A stretch of DNA of 64,000 nt. Origin: Onchidella celtica (lineage: Eukaryota; Mollusca; Gastropoda; Systellommatophora; Onchidiidae). The DNA is taken from NCBI GenBank assembly GCA_963931925.1, contig OZ007575.1:33410837-33474836 (forward strand), read 5' to 3'. The position numbers and the translations under genes were made by a program. How positions within the stretch are numbered: position 1 is the first letter of the stretch; every line of letters starts with the position of its first letter. The notes beneath the pieces are model-generated. The model saw only the letters and a program-made list of their open reading frames with translations. It did not search any database and was not told where the DNA came from. This document shows, piece after piece, positions 11,283 through 23,966 of this stretch.

Positions 11283-11853
11283 GTATAAGCTATGTATCCC
11301 CAGTTACTTTTAGATTTATTTATTGCAGTATTTTAAGGTATTCAGTGAGAACCTAAAATATTGAAACATAACGTTTTTTTGCAATGATTTTCTCTCTTCT
11401 ATAATTTCATAGACTGGCATCACCAATGGCATAGATCTAATCGCACTTGTGCACTGTTGGCATGTAAAGGGTTAAAAATAATATTCAAGTCGTGCATCTG
11501 TTCAGTTCGGTGTTTTAATCCGAACTAAACAAGGAAACCGCCAACATGGCATAATTAAACAACAGTTTATCATTCTGTACAGTTAGGTTAAAACACACTA
11601 TTAAATTAAGATTTCTATGAAAAATCCCTAAACTCCATTCTGAAGTCCCACGCCCCACCTTTCAGAGACACTGATCTACAATATGGGCTGATTGTCAAGA
11701 ATCCTAAAACAGATATCTTTAGAAGTACCTGCTTGTAGTGTATTAGCTGGAAGAGATGTCTATTTAATGTACGCAGATTTAGTCTACTGAAACACCACTC
11801 AATAAATAATATATTAAACAACAATCTATTTGCCTACTCAGAAAACACATTTT

Positions 11854-11961
11854 TGTTAGGGGACCGTGGTCTTATTATAAAGCCCAATGGAGAAAATACT
11901 TATTTGTGTTTGACTGTTCGTCCATAGCTTGTAATGTAAAACACCACGGTCCAATAACAAC
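11854..11961. mobile_element. Very short TIR element
   Basis: TGTTAGGGGACCGTGGT at the left and ACCACGGTCCAATAACA at the right form imperfect inverted ends about 108 bp apart. A similar arrangement occurs at 30081-30172, and a fragment of the right-hand text occurs near 14070-14095. Non-coding. Confidence 0.5.
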
Positions 11962-12409
11962 AGCGTTACAAAAACTGTCATACTGTCCAGTTCAGGCATA
12001 TTATGTGTTCCAGAGCGAAGGTTTATTTTATACGGGAAAACTTGTTAAAACTAACATTTCCCCTTTCTTTCCTTTTTCTAGTTCTTACGTTTCCCAGTTC
12101 AGAAACTGGGTCCAGAAATATTATTCTCTATCAACTCATCTCAGTCCATGGATTTTACTCACAGCTCATGACAAAACTCTGATTGAGAAGGAAACAATAT
12201 CGAAAACAAATAATTCTTTTTCTTACAGTATAGATAAGCGTGTCCATACATCACCACGGCGATTTACAGTATTGAGGAGTCTTACGGTCGAAAAATGTAT
12301 AGGAAAAAAAAACGGGATCTATTCAAAATCTCGAGAATCAAATTCACCAGTTTCATTGGTTACAGTCCAAGGTTCTGTATCTTACAGAAATTGTACATAA
12401 CTGTCTTGT

Positions 12410-13050
12410 GGCGGTCTTAGTTCTGGTTTGTTACAGCTCCACTTTTTGAGCATCTGAAAAACTCGATGTTTGCGGCTTAAGTATTATCTATTATATATTT
12501 CAGTAACTTGCAACCTTGGGCATGACTAACTGACCAAACTATATACTCTTCAGGCAGGAAGGTGGAAATTGAGATAAGCATGATGATGGCTATAATTAAA
12601 AGTTGTTTACTTCAAGCATGTATTTAAAAAAAATAACAATGTTTATTGCTATGTAACATCTGTATTTTTGCATGTTTGTTTCGTAATATATTATAGTATC
12701 GTGCATGTCATAAAAAGTAACCATATCAAGCGTTCAGTTTGGTGCGTAATGTTGTGGTGCGCATGAGTTCTGAAGCAAGACTGTAGTTTATTACTTTTAT
12801 TATACTAGAGAGGGGGGGGGGCGGGATCACATGATTGTTTATTCTAGGCAATGCCCGGTAGGTCATCTAGTAGTATTATGATAGGAAATTAGAATAAACA
12901 TGGACCCGTGTTAAGTGCTTGATAAGTGCCACAACGCATTCTAAAACATCTGTCAAAGCATGCATTTATTATACCTCTTCTACATACTAAAAGATCTCCA
13001 GATTTTCAGAAAATGGAGATAGACCAAATAATAGCTGAGGTCGCGTTGTT
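12410..13050. mobile_element. Second copy of the TTAGTTCTTG element, interrupted
   Basis: The left end (TCTTAGTTCTGGTTTGTTACAGC, near 12415, one mismatch-rich copy) and the right part (GCCACAACGCATT, AGATCTCCAG and AAATGGAGATAGA; 12938-13030) match 5305-5532. About 380 bp of unrelated sequence, including a poly-G run near 12812, lies between the halves, probably a later insertion. Confidence 0.55.
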
Positions 13051-13608
13051 TTGAAAAGAAAGTATAGTCATTATCTTCTTTCTGTCTTCGAACGTATTAT
13101 TTATTCGAGAAGATCGTTGAGTAGTTTGTAGACAACCATTTCACCACTGGTTGGTAAATTAGCCAACCAATCATGTTCTGTAGACCGGTCTGTTTCAGAC
13201 AGGTTTGGGATTATCTGGCTGCCATAATTATCTACTCCCCATTCTTGTCAAAAGAACTGGCCATGTTTGCATTTGACGGGATTTCAGGGTTCGCCCACAG
13301 AACTTGAGCAGATTGGCCACATGGTAATCTGCCCCTGGTTTTCAACTGGGAGATTCTGAAGTGGTCGTATTTGCATCAAGATAGCTCTAGGTTTTTCCTG
13401 TCCAACAACCAGTTAAAAGTTTAGAGACAGATCTATAATGTACATAAAATGTGACAAGGCCACTGTAAGATTAAAAAAAAAGACATGCAGGAAAGAAAAG
13501 AAAGAACACGAGTGTATTTTGTCATGGGAAGGAAACATTATCCCTGTGTTATTTTCCTACGAAAAATGTGTTCCTGCTATGCTTTTTTTTTTCTCCACCC
13601 ACTGCTGC
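13051..13608. other. Non-coding, nothing recognised
   Basis: No supported gene or repeat. The short open frame at 13438 runs into the SINE-like head that follows. Confidence 0.5.
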
Positions 13609-13700
13609 TCAGTGGCTCAGCGGTTAGGGCAATTGGACTGGATGCGAGGGATCCCAGGTTGGAACCCCTTTCGGTGCAGGGGTTGAAATATAAATAAATG
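13609..13700 (+). mobile_element. tRNA-derived SINE head
   Basis: TGGCTCAGCGGTTAGGGC resembles a tRNA A box. GGTTGGAACCCC, about 45 bp further on, resembles a B box, the internal RNA polymerase III promoter layout of SINEs. It cannot fold as a clean tRNA by eye and is followed by AT-rich sequence and then by TIR element family 3. Confidence 0.6.
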
Positions 13701-13741
13701 ATACCAGTTGGGTTGATACCGAGACACAGACAGTATAGATG

Positions 13742-14037
13742 TATAGAGAGATGTCATTTCCGCCAAAATCGCGAAACTAAACAAGAAATAGAAGAATTGA
13801 AAGAGACCGCCTTCACCAAAGATAGTGTGCATATCTGTTTACTGTGGTTTGTTCATATTTTGGGACTGATTGAAACAATAGTATTTACAACCGTTTGTAA
13901 GCTCTTACGCCCCGTGGAAATGCTGAAACGGGTATTGTTTACCGTAGCGACCTACTTTCCGCTCCATGCTAACAGTGGTTTCACAGAGCCTCCCGTCTCT
14001 CGCAGTGCAAATCGACCAATAGTGAAACCTCTCTATA
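13742..14037. mobile_element. TIR element family 3 (TATAGAGAG ends), copy 2
   Basis: The element starts TATAGAGAGATGTCATTTCC and ends ACCTCTCTATA, with imperfect TIRs. It matches 6816-7094 over most of its length with scattered differences and indels. The open frame through it is not shared between copies and is not a gene. Confidence 0.75.
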
Positions 14038-14099
14038 CATACTGACTCTCTGGTTGCATTCACTGTTCATGTAGCTCTATAGCTTGCTATGTAAAACAC

Positions 14100-14600
14100 C
14101 AACACCCCCTACCGACAACCATCACTCTACATCACTGGTTGTTTCACCAGCGCAAAGTTCAGCTTGACACCCCCCCCCCCTTTCACCCCCCAATGTAGTT
14201 TGATCCCCTTGTCCAAGCTGTACACTTAATCCCCCACTACTTTGGGATTACATTTTGCAGGATAATAAACGACCAACAGTTGGTGAGTTCAAACCGAAGG
14301 CCATCAAGTCCATTCATCTGATCGCTGACCCCCACGTGCAGGGTCCGATAAACGAGTAGGCGGGGGTGGCTGTGGCGTATCACTCAAAACGTCCAGTCCG
14401 CTGTGCACAAGTTACCCCAAACACCGTAACATATGGAAACATTGTTTGATTTACGTGGAGCTAAAACCCGGAATCTTAATGGGAGGTATTAAAATCCCTC
14501 CGGCGGCTGGTCAAATAAATGACCAGTTGGCACGTGCGTGAACCTACGGCCTACGGATGACCCTTGGCTATTGCAGAGTGGACAATAATTGATTGAAGGT
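14100..14600. other. Non-coding stretch
   Basis: A poly-C run near 14171 is present. No gene is recognised. Confidence 0.4.
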
Positions 14601-14604
14601 TTGG

Positions 14605-14960
14605 TAGAGTCTATTGGACCATGAAGCCAAAATAGTCACAATTTGAGTTTGAGCTCGGAGAAATCACGTCCACGCCATAAAGGTCATAATTACATGACGT
14701 ATTGTGCTAGGAAGTAGCAAGACCATTGATAGAATAATGACAGAATGATCTCACAGACTTAGACCCTACCAGAAACGCTCACCAACCTCCCGCCCATAAT
14801 GTTCACCGCAACATTTTTGTTATCATCTTAGACCTAATTTCCCAAAGATTACCGTTGCCAGGACGACAACAAAAAGGTTCAATGTTGCCAATTAATTATC
14901 AAAATGTAACCCAAACTCTAATCCTGGCCAATATCACAAAACTTTTCAAAAAGTCATTAA
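14605..14960 (+). repeat. Dispersed repeat (GAGTTTGAG family)
   Basis: GAGTTTGAGCTCGGAGAAATC, followed after ~50 bp by ATTGTGCTAGGAA and then ACCCTACCAG, matches 51249-51380. Related text also appears inverted at about 43735-43780 and 44880-44935. No TIR or coding frame was recognised. Confidence 0.55.
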
Positions 14961-15286
14961 GCAAACAAAACTCAGTTTGGACACATGACGTAAACTGAAG
15001 CCATTAAAATCAGTCAATATTGATACATTTCAGGACTTGCTGATGAAACCACAAACAGTACAAGGTTCAAAGATTTAATAGAGTTTAGAACTGACTGATA
15101 TATGCTCTTATCATAATGTGGCCATTGGTAATTACCGATTCTGGGACGTCTAAAAAAAATGTATTTTCATTTTTATTCATTTCGTCCTCGCATTGCGTCC
15201 CCTTTCTCTCCTTAGGCTTTTTGCTTTGAATACCTTTCCTGATCGTTCTTTCGGCACACTTTTCCCTATTAGGATTAGGACATTGT

Positions 15287-15438
<152 letters not shown>

Positions 15439-15659
15439 TAGTTTAATACTTACTTTAAGTGTAAGAACATTACTGTATTGCTTGCCTAGCTTTGGTGAGT
15501 ACTGAGGTAAAGATTTTGTACATTCTTGAGTAGCAAATCCGAGTAAACTCAATTAACCTGTGGCGTTGTACACTGGTTAACTGACAGTCCGAGGATAGCT
15601 CATTAAGTAACGTGTGGTGATAGGAGACATGGACATGAGAGACAGGAAGTCTTAGTTTG

Positions 15660-15900
15660 TGTGGGTGTATATATGTTGTGTGTGCATGTGTGAGTGAGTA
15701 ATAGAAAGAGAGGGGGGGGGAGAGAATGAGGGAAAGACAGAGCGAAAGAGAGACCGAAAGACGGAGGAGTGAGGGGGAAGAGAGAAAGAGGTGGTGGGGG
15801 GGGGGGCAGGGGAAGAGAGACAGGGTCAGAGAGGACAAAGAGAGTGAGAAAGAGACAGGAGGCACTGGAGGACAAACGTACACACACACACACACACAGA
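15660..15900. repeat. Purine-rich and CA microsatellites
   Basis: A complex GT/GA/G-rich tract with two poly-G runs (near 15713 and 15797) ends in (CA)n at 15880-15898. All long open frames here follow the repeat. Confidence 0.9.
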
Positions 15901-17040
15901 TAATTATGATGCTCCTGCGTAACAATACAATATTATGTTACTATTATGAATTATTCAACATTATGAACATCTTTATTAAGACCGTACCGAGCTCTCGCGA
16001 CCAGGCATTTTTTACCCTTCATGCCCTCATGTATATAACTAGTTACTATGTTGATACATACCTTCTCTTAGAAACGTCCTTCTAGAAAATCTGCTTCCGC
16101 CCTCGATGGAATATTCCTCACGAGTGAGATACAGTTTTTCTGTGATTTTTATAAAATGATGTACATGGACGTGGTTGAGGGCTGTAGCATCTGAGTGCAA
16201 AAACGCCCAACTAGATTAAGTTTAATACGTGTAGTGTACGGTTTGGTGTTGATGACCATAGCGTTTCTCTTGGGAAAATATCATTTCTTTTTTTCTCAAA
16301 TATTTACGAAACAATAGACATAATTACAAATCGAGAAACAAATTCAAAACCAGTTTTGGTCATCAATTTAAGAAATAACTTTGTCAACTCGAAATCAGAT
16401 CTAATTATTTACCCCCCCCCCCCCCAAATGTATTTAAAAAAAAAAAAAAAGGACTTAAATCCAGGTAGACCCCCCACCCCCCGTCAAGGGAACGGGTGCA
16501 ACTTGCCATTTTGTCTAGACTTGTGCTGACAAAAATTACTAGGGATGTGGGAAAGTAAACCTTGTGAATGTTGTTAAAAATAATAGATAAAAAAAAAGTA
16601 CAATATCATTGCCTATTTTTAAAAACGATTTCGCCAAGACTTGTCATATTCATTCAATCAAACAAGTGTTAGTGTATTATAGTCAAGAGCTTTCGAAAAG
16701 TCTTGCCAATCACCAGCGGTGCAGGCCAATCTAAAACAGAACGAAATCGAAAAACGGGGTTTTCTCGTGAACTCAGAGAGAGAGAGAGAGAGAGAGAATT
16801 TCTAAAACGTTATTTATTAGCTGTTGTCTGGACTTTCACTTCAGTGCAAGAACCGGATCCATGCATTTCATTTTTTCTCTCCTTCTGGGAAAGATGAACC
16901 GAGTGAGAAATACAGAGTGACCAGACGAAACAATTGTTTCCAATATGTGCAGAATGCAAGTTTTGTTCTCCAAAATATTGCCTACACCGCTGGAGGACCA
17001 ACGATTTCTGTGTCTACGAATGGTGGGCTGTAAAACACTC
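15901..17040. other. Non-coding stretch
   Basis: Poly-C followed by poly-A (16412-16451) and a short (GA)n at 16774-16797 are the only features seen. No gene is recognised. Confidence 0.5.
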
Positions 17041-17064
17041 CAACCACAATACTTGGATCTGGAC

Positions 17065-17240
17065 CTCTACATCTAGATCTAGATTCTAGATCTATTTCGA
17101 CTGAGCACTGCGGAAGGCAGAGGTCGGCACTTCCAGCATTTGAGGGTGAGTTTCTTTCCATTTCCTTTAAGTAGTGATCTAGATCTAGATTGATGTAGAT
17201 TCTAGAACTATTGTCTAGATCTAGTCTAGATCTACATCAA
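17065..17240. repeat. Cluster of TCTAGATC palindromes with a hairpin
   Basis: Two patches (17070-17095 and 17175-17240) are dense in overlapping TCTAGA and AGATCT palindromes. TTGATGTAGATTCTAGA pairs with TCTAGATCTACATCAA about 20 bp later, so the second patch can form a stem of about 16 bp. Confidence 0.75.
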
Positions 17241-17264
17241 CCCTAAGAAGCCACCATCCTAGTT

Positions 17265-17330
17265 TAAGGTTCCGCGGGGTTTCGTGGGGGTTTTGCGGGG
17301 TTTCGTGGGGTTTCGCGGGGTTTCGCGGTA
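17265..17330 (+). repeat. G-rich short tandem repeat with G-quadruplex potential
   Basis: Five GGGG or GGGGG runs are separated by 6-7 bases of TTTCGT / TTTTGC / TTTCGC type. The spacing makes a four-tier intramolecular quadruplex possible on the plus strand. The unit is roughly 11-13 bp (GGGGTTTCGC). Confidence 0.85.
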
Positions 17331-17340
17331 AATAGGTAGC

Positions 17341-17865
17341 CTACCGCACAAAGAATAACATACCGTGTTTAGAGAGTTTGAACAAATGGGCGACTGGGGA
17401 AAAAAAGAGGACAATATTATGGGCTTTTTTAGAGCATCCGAGCGGAGGAATGAGTGGTGAACCATGACCGTCGATATCTGTTCCAGATCCGGCACTTGAA
17501 GAAGAATGTATCATTATTTGATTCCAGTGCATTTCCGCTGCGTTAGTTTTATTTGGGGTCGGCGTTTCCGCGAACCCAACGGCTTTGATTTGCGTGGTTT
17601 TCTTTTTGATAGCCTTAAAATCTAAGTTCCTGAGGTTGTTCGAAGGTGTACGCTTTTCTAGCATTAGTTGTAAAATCGCTACAAGTTGTAGATGGCAGCG
17701 GGAAAATGCAAAGGTACGAATGTCCCCCTTCTTTTGGTTTCCTGTCCTTTTTCCTGTCCTAAGCAAAGTCTTGTTTTCAGACATGAACTTTTCACTGCTG
17801 ACCATTCCTAGAGACGAAATGTTGGGTTTGAAGGCAGAGAAAAAAGGTACAGGAATGCTAAGCAT
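17341..17865 (-). other. Unrecognised 174-codon open frame, probably non-genic
   Basis: This is one of the longest frames not generated by simple repeats. Its N-terminal part is basic and a Ser/Gly-rich patch lies near residues 115-125. I recognise no domain, no signal peptide and no splice context that commits it to being an exon. The nearby G-rich repeat and a short plus-strand ATG (MAAGKCK, about 17690, followed by GGTACG) could equally mark a first exon on the other strand. Undecided. Confidence 0.2.
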
Positions 17866-17971
17866 GCGGGGTTAAATATGAACAGTACTTTATCTAACAC
17901 CACCCGGATAGACCGGGGTATACAATGGGTATTATTGTGTGCCTGCATGTACTTAACCCTCCCTATTGTGT

Positions 17972-18446
17972 GCAAGGTGGTCTAGAGGTAAGGTGCTCGC
18001 CTCTCGTGCCAAGGGTCCCGGGTTCGAAACCCGGGCCGTGCAGGCATGTTGGAAGTTTGGGATTTTTCTCATATTTTCGTGTCCCTGATTCTGTTGAGGG
18101 GTAGGATCGAGTACCTAGTCTTCTCGGATAAGGACGAAAAAATTCGGAGGGCCCGTGTGCACGTTGCGCACGTTAAAGATACCTTGGCAGTTGGAAATCG
18201 TAAAGAGCAGGCCGAACAGGCCGCTGCCCGGGCAAAATTAAATTAAATTCATCTCTACCAGTCCCTCCCCCTCCCCCCTCATCCCCCCCCCCAAAAAAAA
18301 AAAAAAAAAAACGCCGACCGGCGCTGCACTGTGGCGACGACGTGCCTGCTCCAGTTATAACTGGGCTGCAATGGCACAAAGGCAAAATTTCCCAAATGGG
18401 ATTAAAGAGTTATACAAATACAAATACAAATACAAATACAAATACA
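17972..18446 (+). mobile_element. tRNA-derived SINE, copy 1
   Basis: A tRNA-like head has an A box GGTGGTCTAGAGGT (17976-17989) and a B box GGTTCGAAACC (18021-18031). A body shared with 37411-37690 follows (GGCATGTTGGAAGTTTGGGA, GAGTACCTAGTC, GTGCACGTTGCGCAC). The copy continues through a poly-C/poly-A tract (18280-18311) to a 3' tail ending in a (TACAAA)n array (18411-18446). The head resembles Glu/Gly-type tRNAs, but the body identifies it as a SINE rather than a tRNA gene. Mobilisation would require LINE-encoded reverse transcriptase. Confidence 0.9.
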
Positions 18447-18689
18447 AGGCCTGCAGAGCGTTCTTAAGCGGGATGGTAATTAATAAATGGGTTTGTGGCC
18501 CTTCCTTGCCTTGTTTGTTCGTACGTTTCTAGCGTGTGGGAAATTTCTTTGGCTTGTGGCGGCGTATGCAAGACGGTCCGCAGGAGCAGAGCTTTTTGAC
18601 CGAGATGTAGCGACTTTTTATCTTGTTAAATCGTACTGACCACGCAGTTTCTCGGCGTGTTGCCATAAGGCCAGGCGCACTCATGCGAC

Positions 18690-18845
18690 TTGCTGTGGTG
18701 TTGCCCGAGGCACAAGATATCGAGACGGACCAATTTCATCATTTTTCGTCAGCCGGCTTGTGCGCGTACCATCCATGTCAACAATGCAACAATTCGCACC
18801 ACACCCCCTTCATAATTGAATAAAAAAGACTAGTACCACAGAGCT
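18690..18845. repeat. Dispersed repeat (GAGACGGACCAATTTCATCA)
   Basis: It shares GCACAAGATATCGAGACGG-like text, CTTGTGCGCGTACCATC and a CATAATTGAATAAAAAAGA-like end with 30676-30815. Its first part also recurs at 40108-40150. No ends were determined. Confidence 0.6.
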
Positions 18846-18849
18846 CTGT

Positions 18850-20659
18850 TGCAATGGTTCGGTTTCATGTTTCATCTGACTTGATAATGAGGCTGGTTCT
18901 CCCGCGAGTCTGTGCATCTCCCATGATTCATGAGCCCAGCTTGCGAAGTGCGCAACAGGAAGATAACCCATCTTGCGGAAAAAGATAAAGGCAAGATTCC
19001 TGTGTTTCATACACCTTTGTAAAAACGACGGCCTTCCATTCTTCTGATTTTATTTCTTGTAGATGGAAAGCGCCTTTTCTTCCAGACATCTGAAATGTTG
19101 CGCGTCTTCAGTGTACACACCTCAGAGCCTATCATACTATGTATGGCCAATGGTGTATACATTTAATAATAAAATTTTTTAAATGATATGTGCGTCCAAG
19201 CTGCAACTTTCACCATGAGCATATTTTACATGGGTTGTGTGGCCCAAACTGCCCCTCATTTTTTGAATCCCGTGGATAGTGCAGATGGTTACAGTGCGGG
19301 ATGGGAGGGGGGGGGGGTGAAGTTCAAATTTAGTCAAAGGATCGAGAAAACTCCAGTTCAGCCATAGTATTATGACAGGTTTCTTTTATCAATGTCGGGT
19401 AACTTTTTATTTTAAAATGGTAGTGATAAGAGTTTCTCTGGCTGTTTGAATAAAATCTAATTTAGAACCAGATTTTGGAGGAAACACGTGGACGCGAGTC
19501 TTGCTGTGCTAGGAAGAACAGCAAATGATTGTATTGCAATATGATATGATATGATATCTTATGCTGAATTTACAAGTAGATTTTTCAACACATTTACAAC
19601 GTTCTTTCTATGTCAAAAGAAAAAAAAACATCATACAAACATTTTACACAGGCCTTTCCCCGATAGTTAGCCTAGTCATTTCTCAAATTTCAATTTGTCA
19701 AGCTAAGTCAGTAATCATGAACGGCGCAGGATAGACATTACCATGTCGTCAAACCCCTAGCCCCACAAACTCATAACTTTTTTTTTTTTGTTACTGTGCA
19801 TTGCACCTGTCATTTATCATCTAAGTTTCAACACACTATATTGTAGTACATGTGTAGTCCAACAGTCCGTGTCTGCTCCTAACAATGCCACCCGTGGCGC
19901 TAGAAATCAGAGGTCATAAATTATCTAGGCCTTGGCGTTCAGAAACTGCCTTTTTTCGGGTGGACAAAAATATCTGGGTGGAAAATGATAGCAGGCGAAG
20001 TGGGGAAATATGATCATTTTCGGACTTGGTAGAGAAAGAAACCCTGGAGTGTGTGAAATCGCCAAGGGGACATAACCCCCATCTTCCGAGCCGACTAAGG
20101 GAGAATAACCATAACACCTTGAAGAATCTATACGCGCTGTCTGGTGCGTCAAGATCATCGGCTCGGGTACCATTTCTCTATTCTTCCGCGGTGTCGATTG
20201 CCTGCAAGAGTTATGAATTTATTGTTAAACCGCCCATCATAAACGAATACTTGAATTTCACGGTTGTCTTCCTTGAAAACAGTACTTGACCCGGCGGTGC
20301 CCCCCAAGGCCAGTTCCAAGGTGGGGGGGGGGGGGTAAAGGGGGGGGGGGGTACCTTGAGATTATTTTTCGTGGTCACTCGTCTGGCGAAATGACAGGGC
20401 TTTATTAGCAAAGTTTACAGGGATGGAAATGTCATTTGACATTTAAATACTCGCCAGCGTTGTTATTTTCTTTCATGTCAAAAAGCCTGAGAGCAGTCTC
20501 CCACTTTTCCTTTCTTCTAGATTAGATAGCTGTAATTTGGGGTACATGAAAAAAAAATCGATAAAAACCTGAGCTTTCGTCTGGGTGTATACAAGGCACT
20601 GGACGCACCGCCCAATTGGAAAAATTCGTACTGAAAAATGTTTTTTTAATTCGCAGGTC
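18850..20659. other. Non-coding stretch
   Basis: A (GATAT)n patch at 19540-19558 and two poly-G runs at 20323-20351 are seen. Antisense-overlapping open frames at 19914-20290 have no recognisable domain. Confidence 0.5.
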
Positions 20660-20689
20660 ATTTACTCGCGACTCCTAACACTTTTCAAT

Positions 20690-22748
20690 ACTTACAGCTA
20701 CCTTAAAACTTCTCCATGACTTACAGCTACCTTAAAACTTCTCCATGACTTACAGCGACCTTAAAACTTCTCCATGACTTACGGCTACCTTAAAACTTCT
20801 CCATGTCTTACAGCTACCTTAAAACTTCTCCATGTCTTACAGCTACCTTAAAACTTCTCCATGACTTACAGCTACCTTAAAACTTCTCCATGACTTACAG
20901 CTACCTTAAAACTTCTCCATGACTTACAGCTACCTTAAAACTTCTCCATGACTTACAGCGACCTTAAAACTTCTCCATGACTTACAGCTACCTTAAAACT
21001 TCTCCATGTCTTACAGCTACCTTAAAACTTCTCCATGTCTTACAGCTACCTTAAAACTTCTCCATGACTTACAGCTACCTTAAAACTTCTCCATGACTTA
21101 CAGCTACCTTAAAAGTCCTCCATGACTTACAACTATCTTAAAACTGATCCATGACTTACAGCTACCTTAAAACTTCTCCATGACTTACAGCTACCTTAAA
21201 ACTTCTCCACGACTTACAGCTATCTTAAAAGTCCTCCATGCCTTACAGCTACCTTAAAACTCCTCCATGACTTACAGCTACCTTAAAAGTCCTCCATGAC
21301 TTACAGCTACCTTAAAACTCCTCCATGACTTACAGCTACCTTAAAACTCCTCCATGACTTACAGCTACCTTAAAACTCCTCCATGACTTACAGCTACCTT
21401 AAAACTTCTCCATGACTTACAGCTACCTTAAAACTTCTCCATGACTTACAGCTACATGAAAACTCCTCCATGACTTACAGCTACCTTAAAACTCCTCCAT
21501 GACTTACAGCTACCTTAAAACTTCTCCATGACTTACAGCTACATTAAAACTCCTCCATGACTTACAGCTACCTTAAAACTCTTCCATGTCTTACAGCTAC
21601 CTTAAAACTTCTCCATGACTTACAGCTACCTTAAAACTCCTCCATGACTTACAGCTACCTTAAAACTTCTCCATGACTTACAGCTACCTTAAAACTCCCC
21701 CATGACTTACAGCTACCTTAAAACTCCTCCATGACTTACAGCTACCTTAAAACTTCTCCATGACTTACAGCTACCTTAAAACTCCTCCATGACTTACAGC
21801 TACCTTAAAACTTCTCCATGACTTACAGCTACCTTAAAACTTCTCCATGACTTACAGCTACCTTAAAACTTCTCCATGACTTACAGCTACCTTAAAACTT
21901 CTCCATGACTTACAGCTATCTTAAAACTTCTCCATGAATTACAGCTACCTTAAAACTCCTCCATGACTTACAGCTACCTTAAAAATCCTCCATGACTTAC
22001 AGCGGCCTTAAAAATCCTCCATGACTTACAGCTACCTTAAAAATCCTCCATGACTTACAGCTACCTTAAAACTTCTCCATGACTTACAGCTACCTTAAAA
22101 CTTCTCCATATCTTACAGCTACCTTAATACTTCTCCGTGACTTACAGCTACCTTAAAACTTCTCCATGACTTACAGCTACATTAAAACTTCTCCATGTCT
22201 TACAGCAACCTCAAAACGTCTCCATGACTTACAGCTACCTTAAAACTTCTCCATGACTTACAGCTACCTTAAAACTGATCCATGACTTACAGCTACCTTA
22301 AAACTTCTCCATGACTTACAGCTACCTTAAAACTCTTCCATGACTTACAGCTACCTTAAAACTTCTCCATGACTTACAACTACCTTATAACTTCTCCATG
22401 ACTTACAGCTACCTTAAAACTCCTCCATGCCTTACAGCTACCTTAAAACGTCTCCATGACTTACAGCTACCTTAAAACTTCTCCATGACTTACAGCTACC
22501 TTAAAACTTCTCCATGACTTACAGCTGCCTTAAAACTCCTACATGACTTACAGCTACCTTAAAACTTCTCCACGACTTACAGCTACCTTAAAACTCCTCC
22601 ATGACTTACAGCTACCTTAAAACTCCTCCATGACTTACAGCTACCTTAAAACTCCTCCATGACTTACAGCTACCTTAAAACTCCTCCATGACTTACAGCT
22701 ACCTTAAAACTCCTGCATGACTTACAGCTACCTTAAAACTCCTCCATG
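20690..22748. repeat. 29-bp minisatellite, main array (71 units)
   Basis: The unit contains TTACAGCTACCTTAAAAC followed by a variable TTCTCCATG / TCCTCCATG. The tract spans 2,059 bp, exactly 71 x 29, so length is conserved while substitutions accumulate. Variants (CTTCT, CTCCT, GTCCT and AATCC before CCATG) recur in non-adjacent units, which suggests turnover by unequal exchange. A possibly decayed unit precedes it at 20660-20689. The array stops where an LTR element begins and resumes at 25525. Confidence 0.97.
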
Positions 22749-22753
22749 AGTTA

Positions 22754-23966
22754 TGTCGCAATGTGGGTTAGATGGGGAGAATTCGAATGACACTCTTTCG
22801 AGGTCCGCTCCCACAATCGACGAACACACAAAAAAAAATACTTGCAATCTAAAAACTAAATAAATCAATTGCTTTGATTTTTAGCAGAACTGTAGGGCAG
22901 TTTAATTACAGGAATTAATGTAACAAATATAATTATAAATATAAATATCAATTCAAAGGCAACTGAATCTAACTAATGAAACTACAGCTTTCTATAAAGA
23001 CTAACTTATTCACTCTAACTACTTGCAGGTCATATGAGTTAGATGCCAAATAGAATCCGCGCACGTGGCGACGGATATAACAGTTTAAATTCTATTAATT
23101 CAATGAGACATGTTATGATATGGACATTTCCTCTAGACACGCAATGGAGAATGCTTGTACAACCATGCGTTGTCTGGCGGTAGCTCTGAAACTGTCTTCA
23201 AAAGTAAGTAGAACGGTTCACTTTCATCATTACAAATTAGTATGGACTCTCACCATGCGGCCCTCACTGGGAGTGAGAGCGCTAGATGTAAACGCTGTGG
23301 GTTCATATCAAACCAAGTAGCTTAGGCTCTGGAGCTTTAAAACATCACGCTCCTCACAATATGGACTGCTCAACTGCGTCTCTATGTCTCTCATCTGGCT
23401 GAGGACTATCGCCGTCCACTTCGTAAATGGATTGTCTACATGTGGCCACTATCTAAGCTCTGCACGGGTTTAAATACTAAAGCTATGTCTCGACCTTCCC
23501 TCCAGATTCATACATTTGATTGGTGCAGTCGCTTCAGCTCAGCCTGCAATATTAATTTATGCTTGTCATGGCCTTGCGCCAAAATCAAGGTCAATTTTAC
23601 GGTCTAGACAAAATTTAAAAAGCGAAACATTAACTACTAAAATCTTCAAACCCCGTGCTTTCTACTCCTATGCACGAATTTCCGAACGCCAAGCAAGCGT
23701 CTAAATAAACTACCTTTACTCGCCCCTTATCTATGTTAATCAAAATCACGGGGTCGAGAACTGCTCTGTCATTCCTAGCTATACATTTATTCTGTCTCGC
23801 CCCTCCTTCTCTCCATCTATCAGAAAAAAGGTGTTTCAAAACAAACTGTTCACGAGAACAACTCAAGGACAAATTACGCTGCTTATATAATCAACAAGAT
23901 CGTAAAAATTAACTCACTGACGTCGTGACCTAGCACGGCATTTATGATCCTAATGTGATCATGACA
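22754..23966 (-). repeat. LTR copy A
   Basis: It begins TGTCGCAATG and ends GATCATGACA. It is nearly identical to copy C at 40598-41801. The shared 66-codon open frame starting near 23120 (and 40963) lies wholly in the LTR and is not an independent gene. Confidence 0.9.

Noticed and set aside
11906..12400. 164-codon plus-strand frame
   Set aside because: It starts at a non-ATG codon inside a short TIR element, has AT-rich non-genic codon use and no recognisable domain.
17972..18043. Possible tRNA gene with good A and B boxes
   Set aside because: Another copy (37411) carries the same non-tRNA body, so it is the head of a SINE; the acceptor stem does not close convincingly by eye.
20690..22748. 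CRISPR-like array
   Set aside because: The units are contiguous 29-bp repeats without spacers in a eukaryotic context; it is a minisatellite.
23120..23320. 66-codon frame repeated almost identically at 40963
   Set aside because: Its duplication is explained by the LTR family; it lies wholly within LTR copies A and C.
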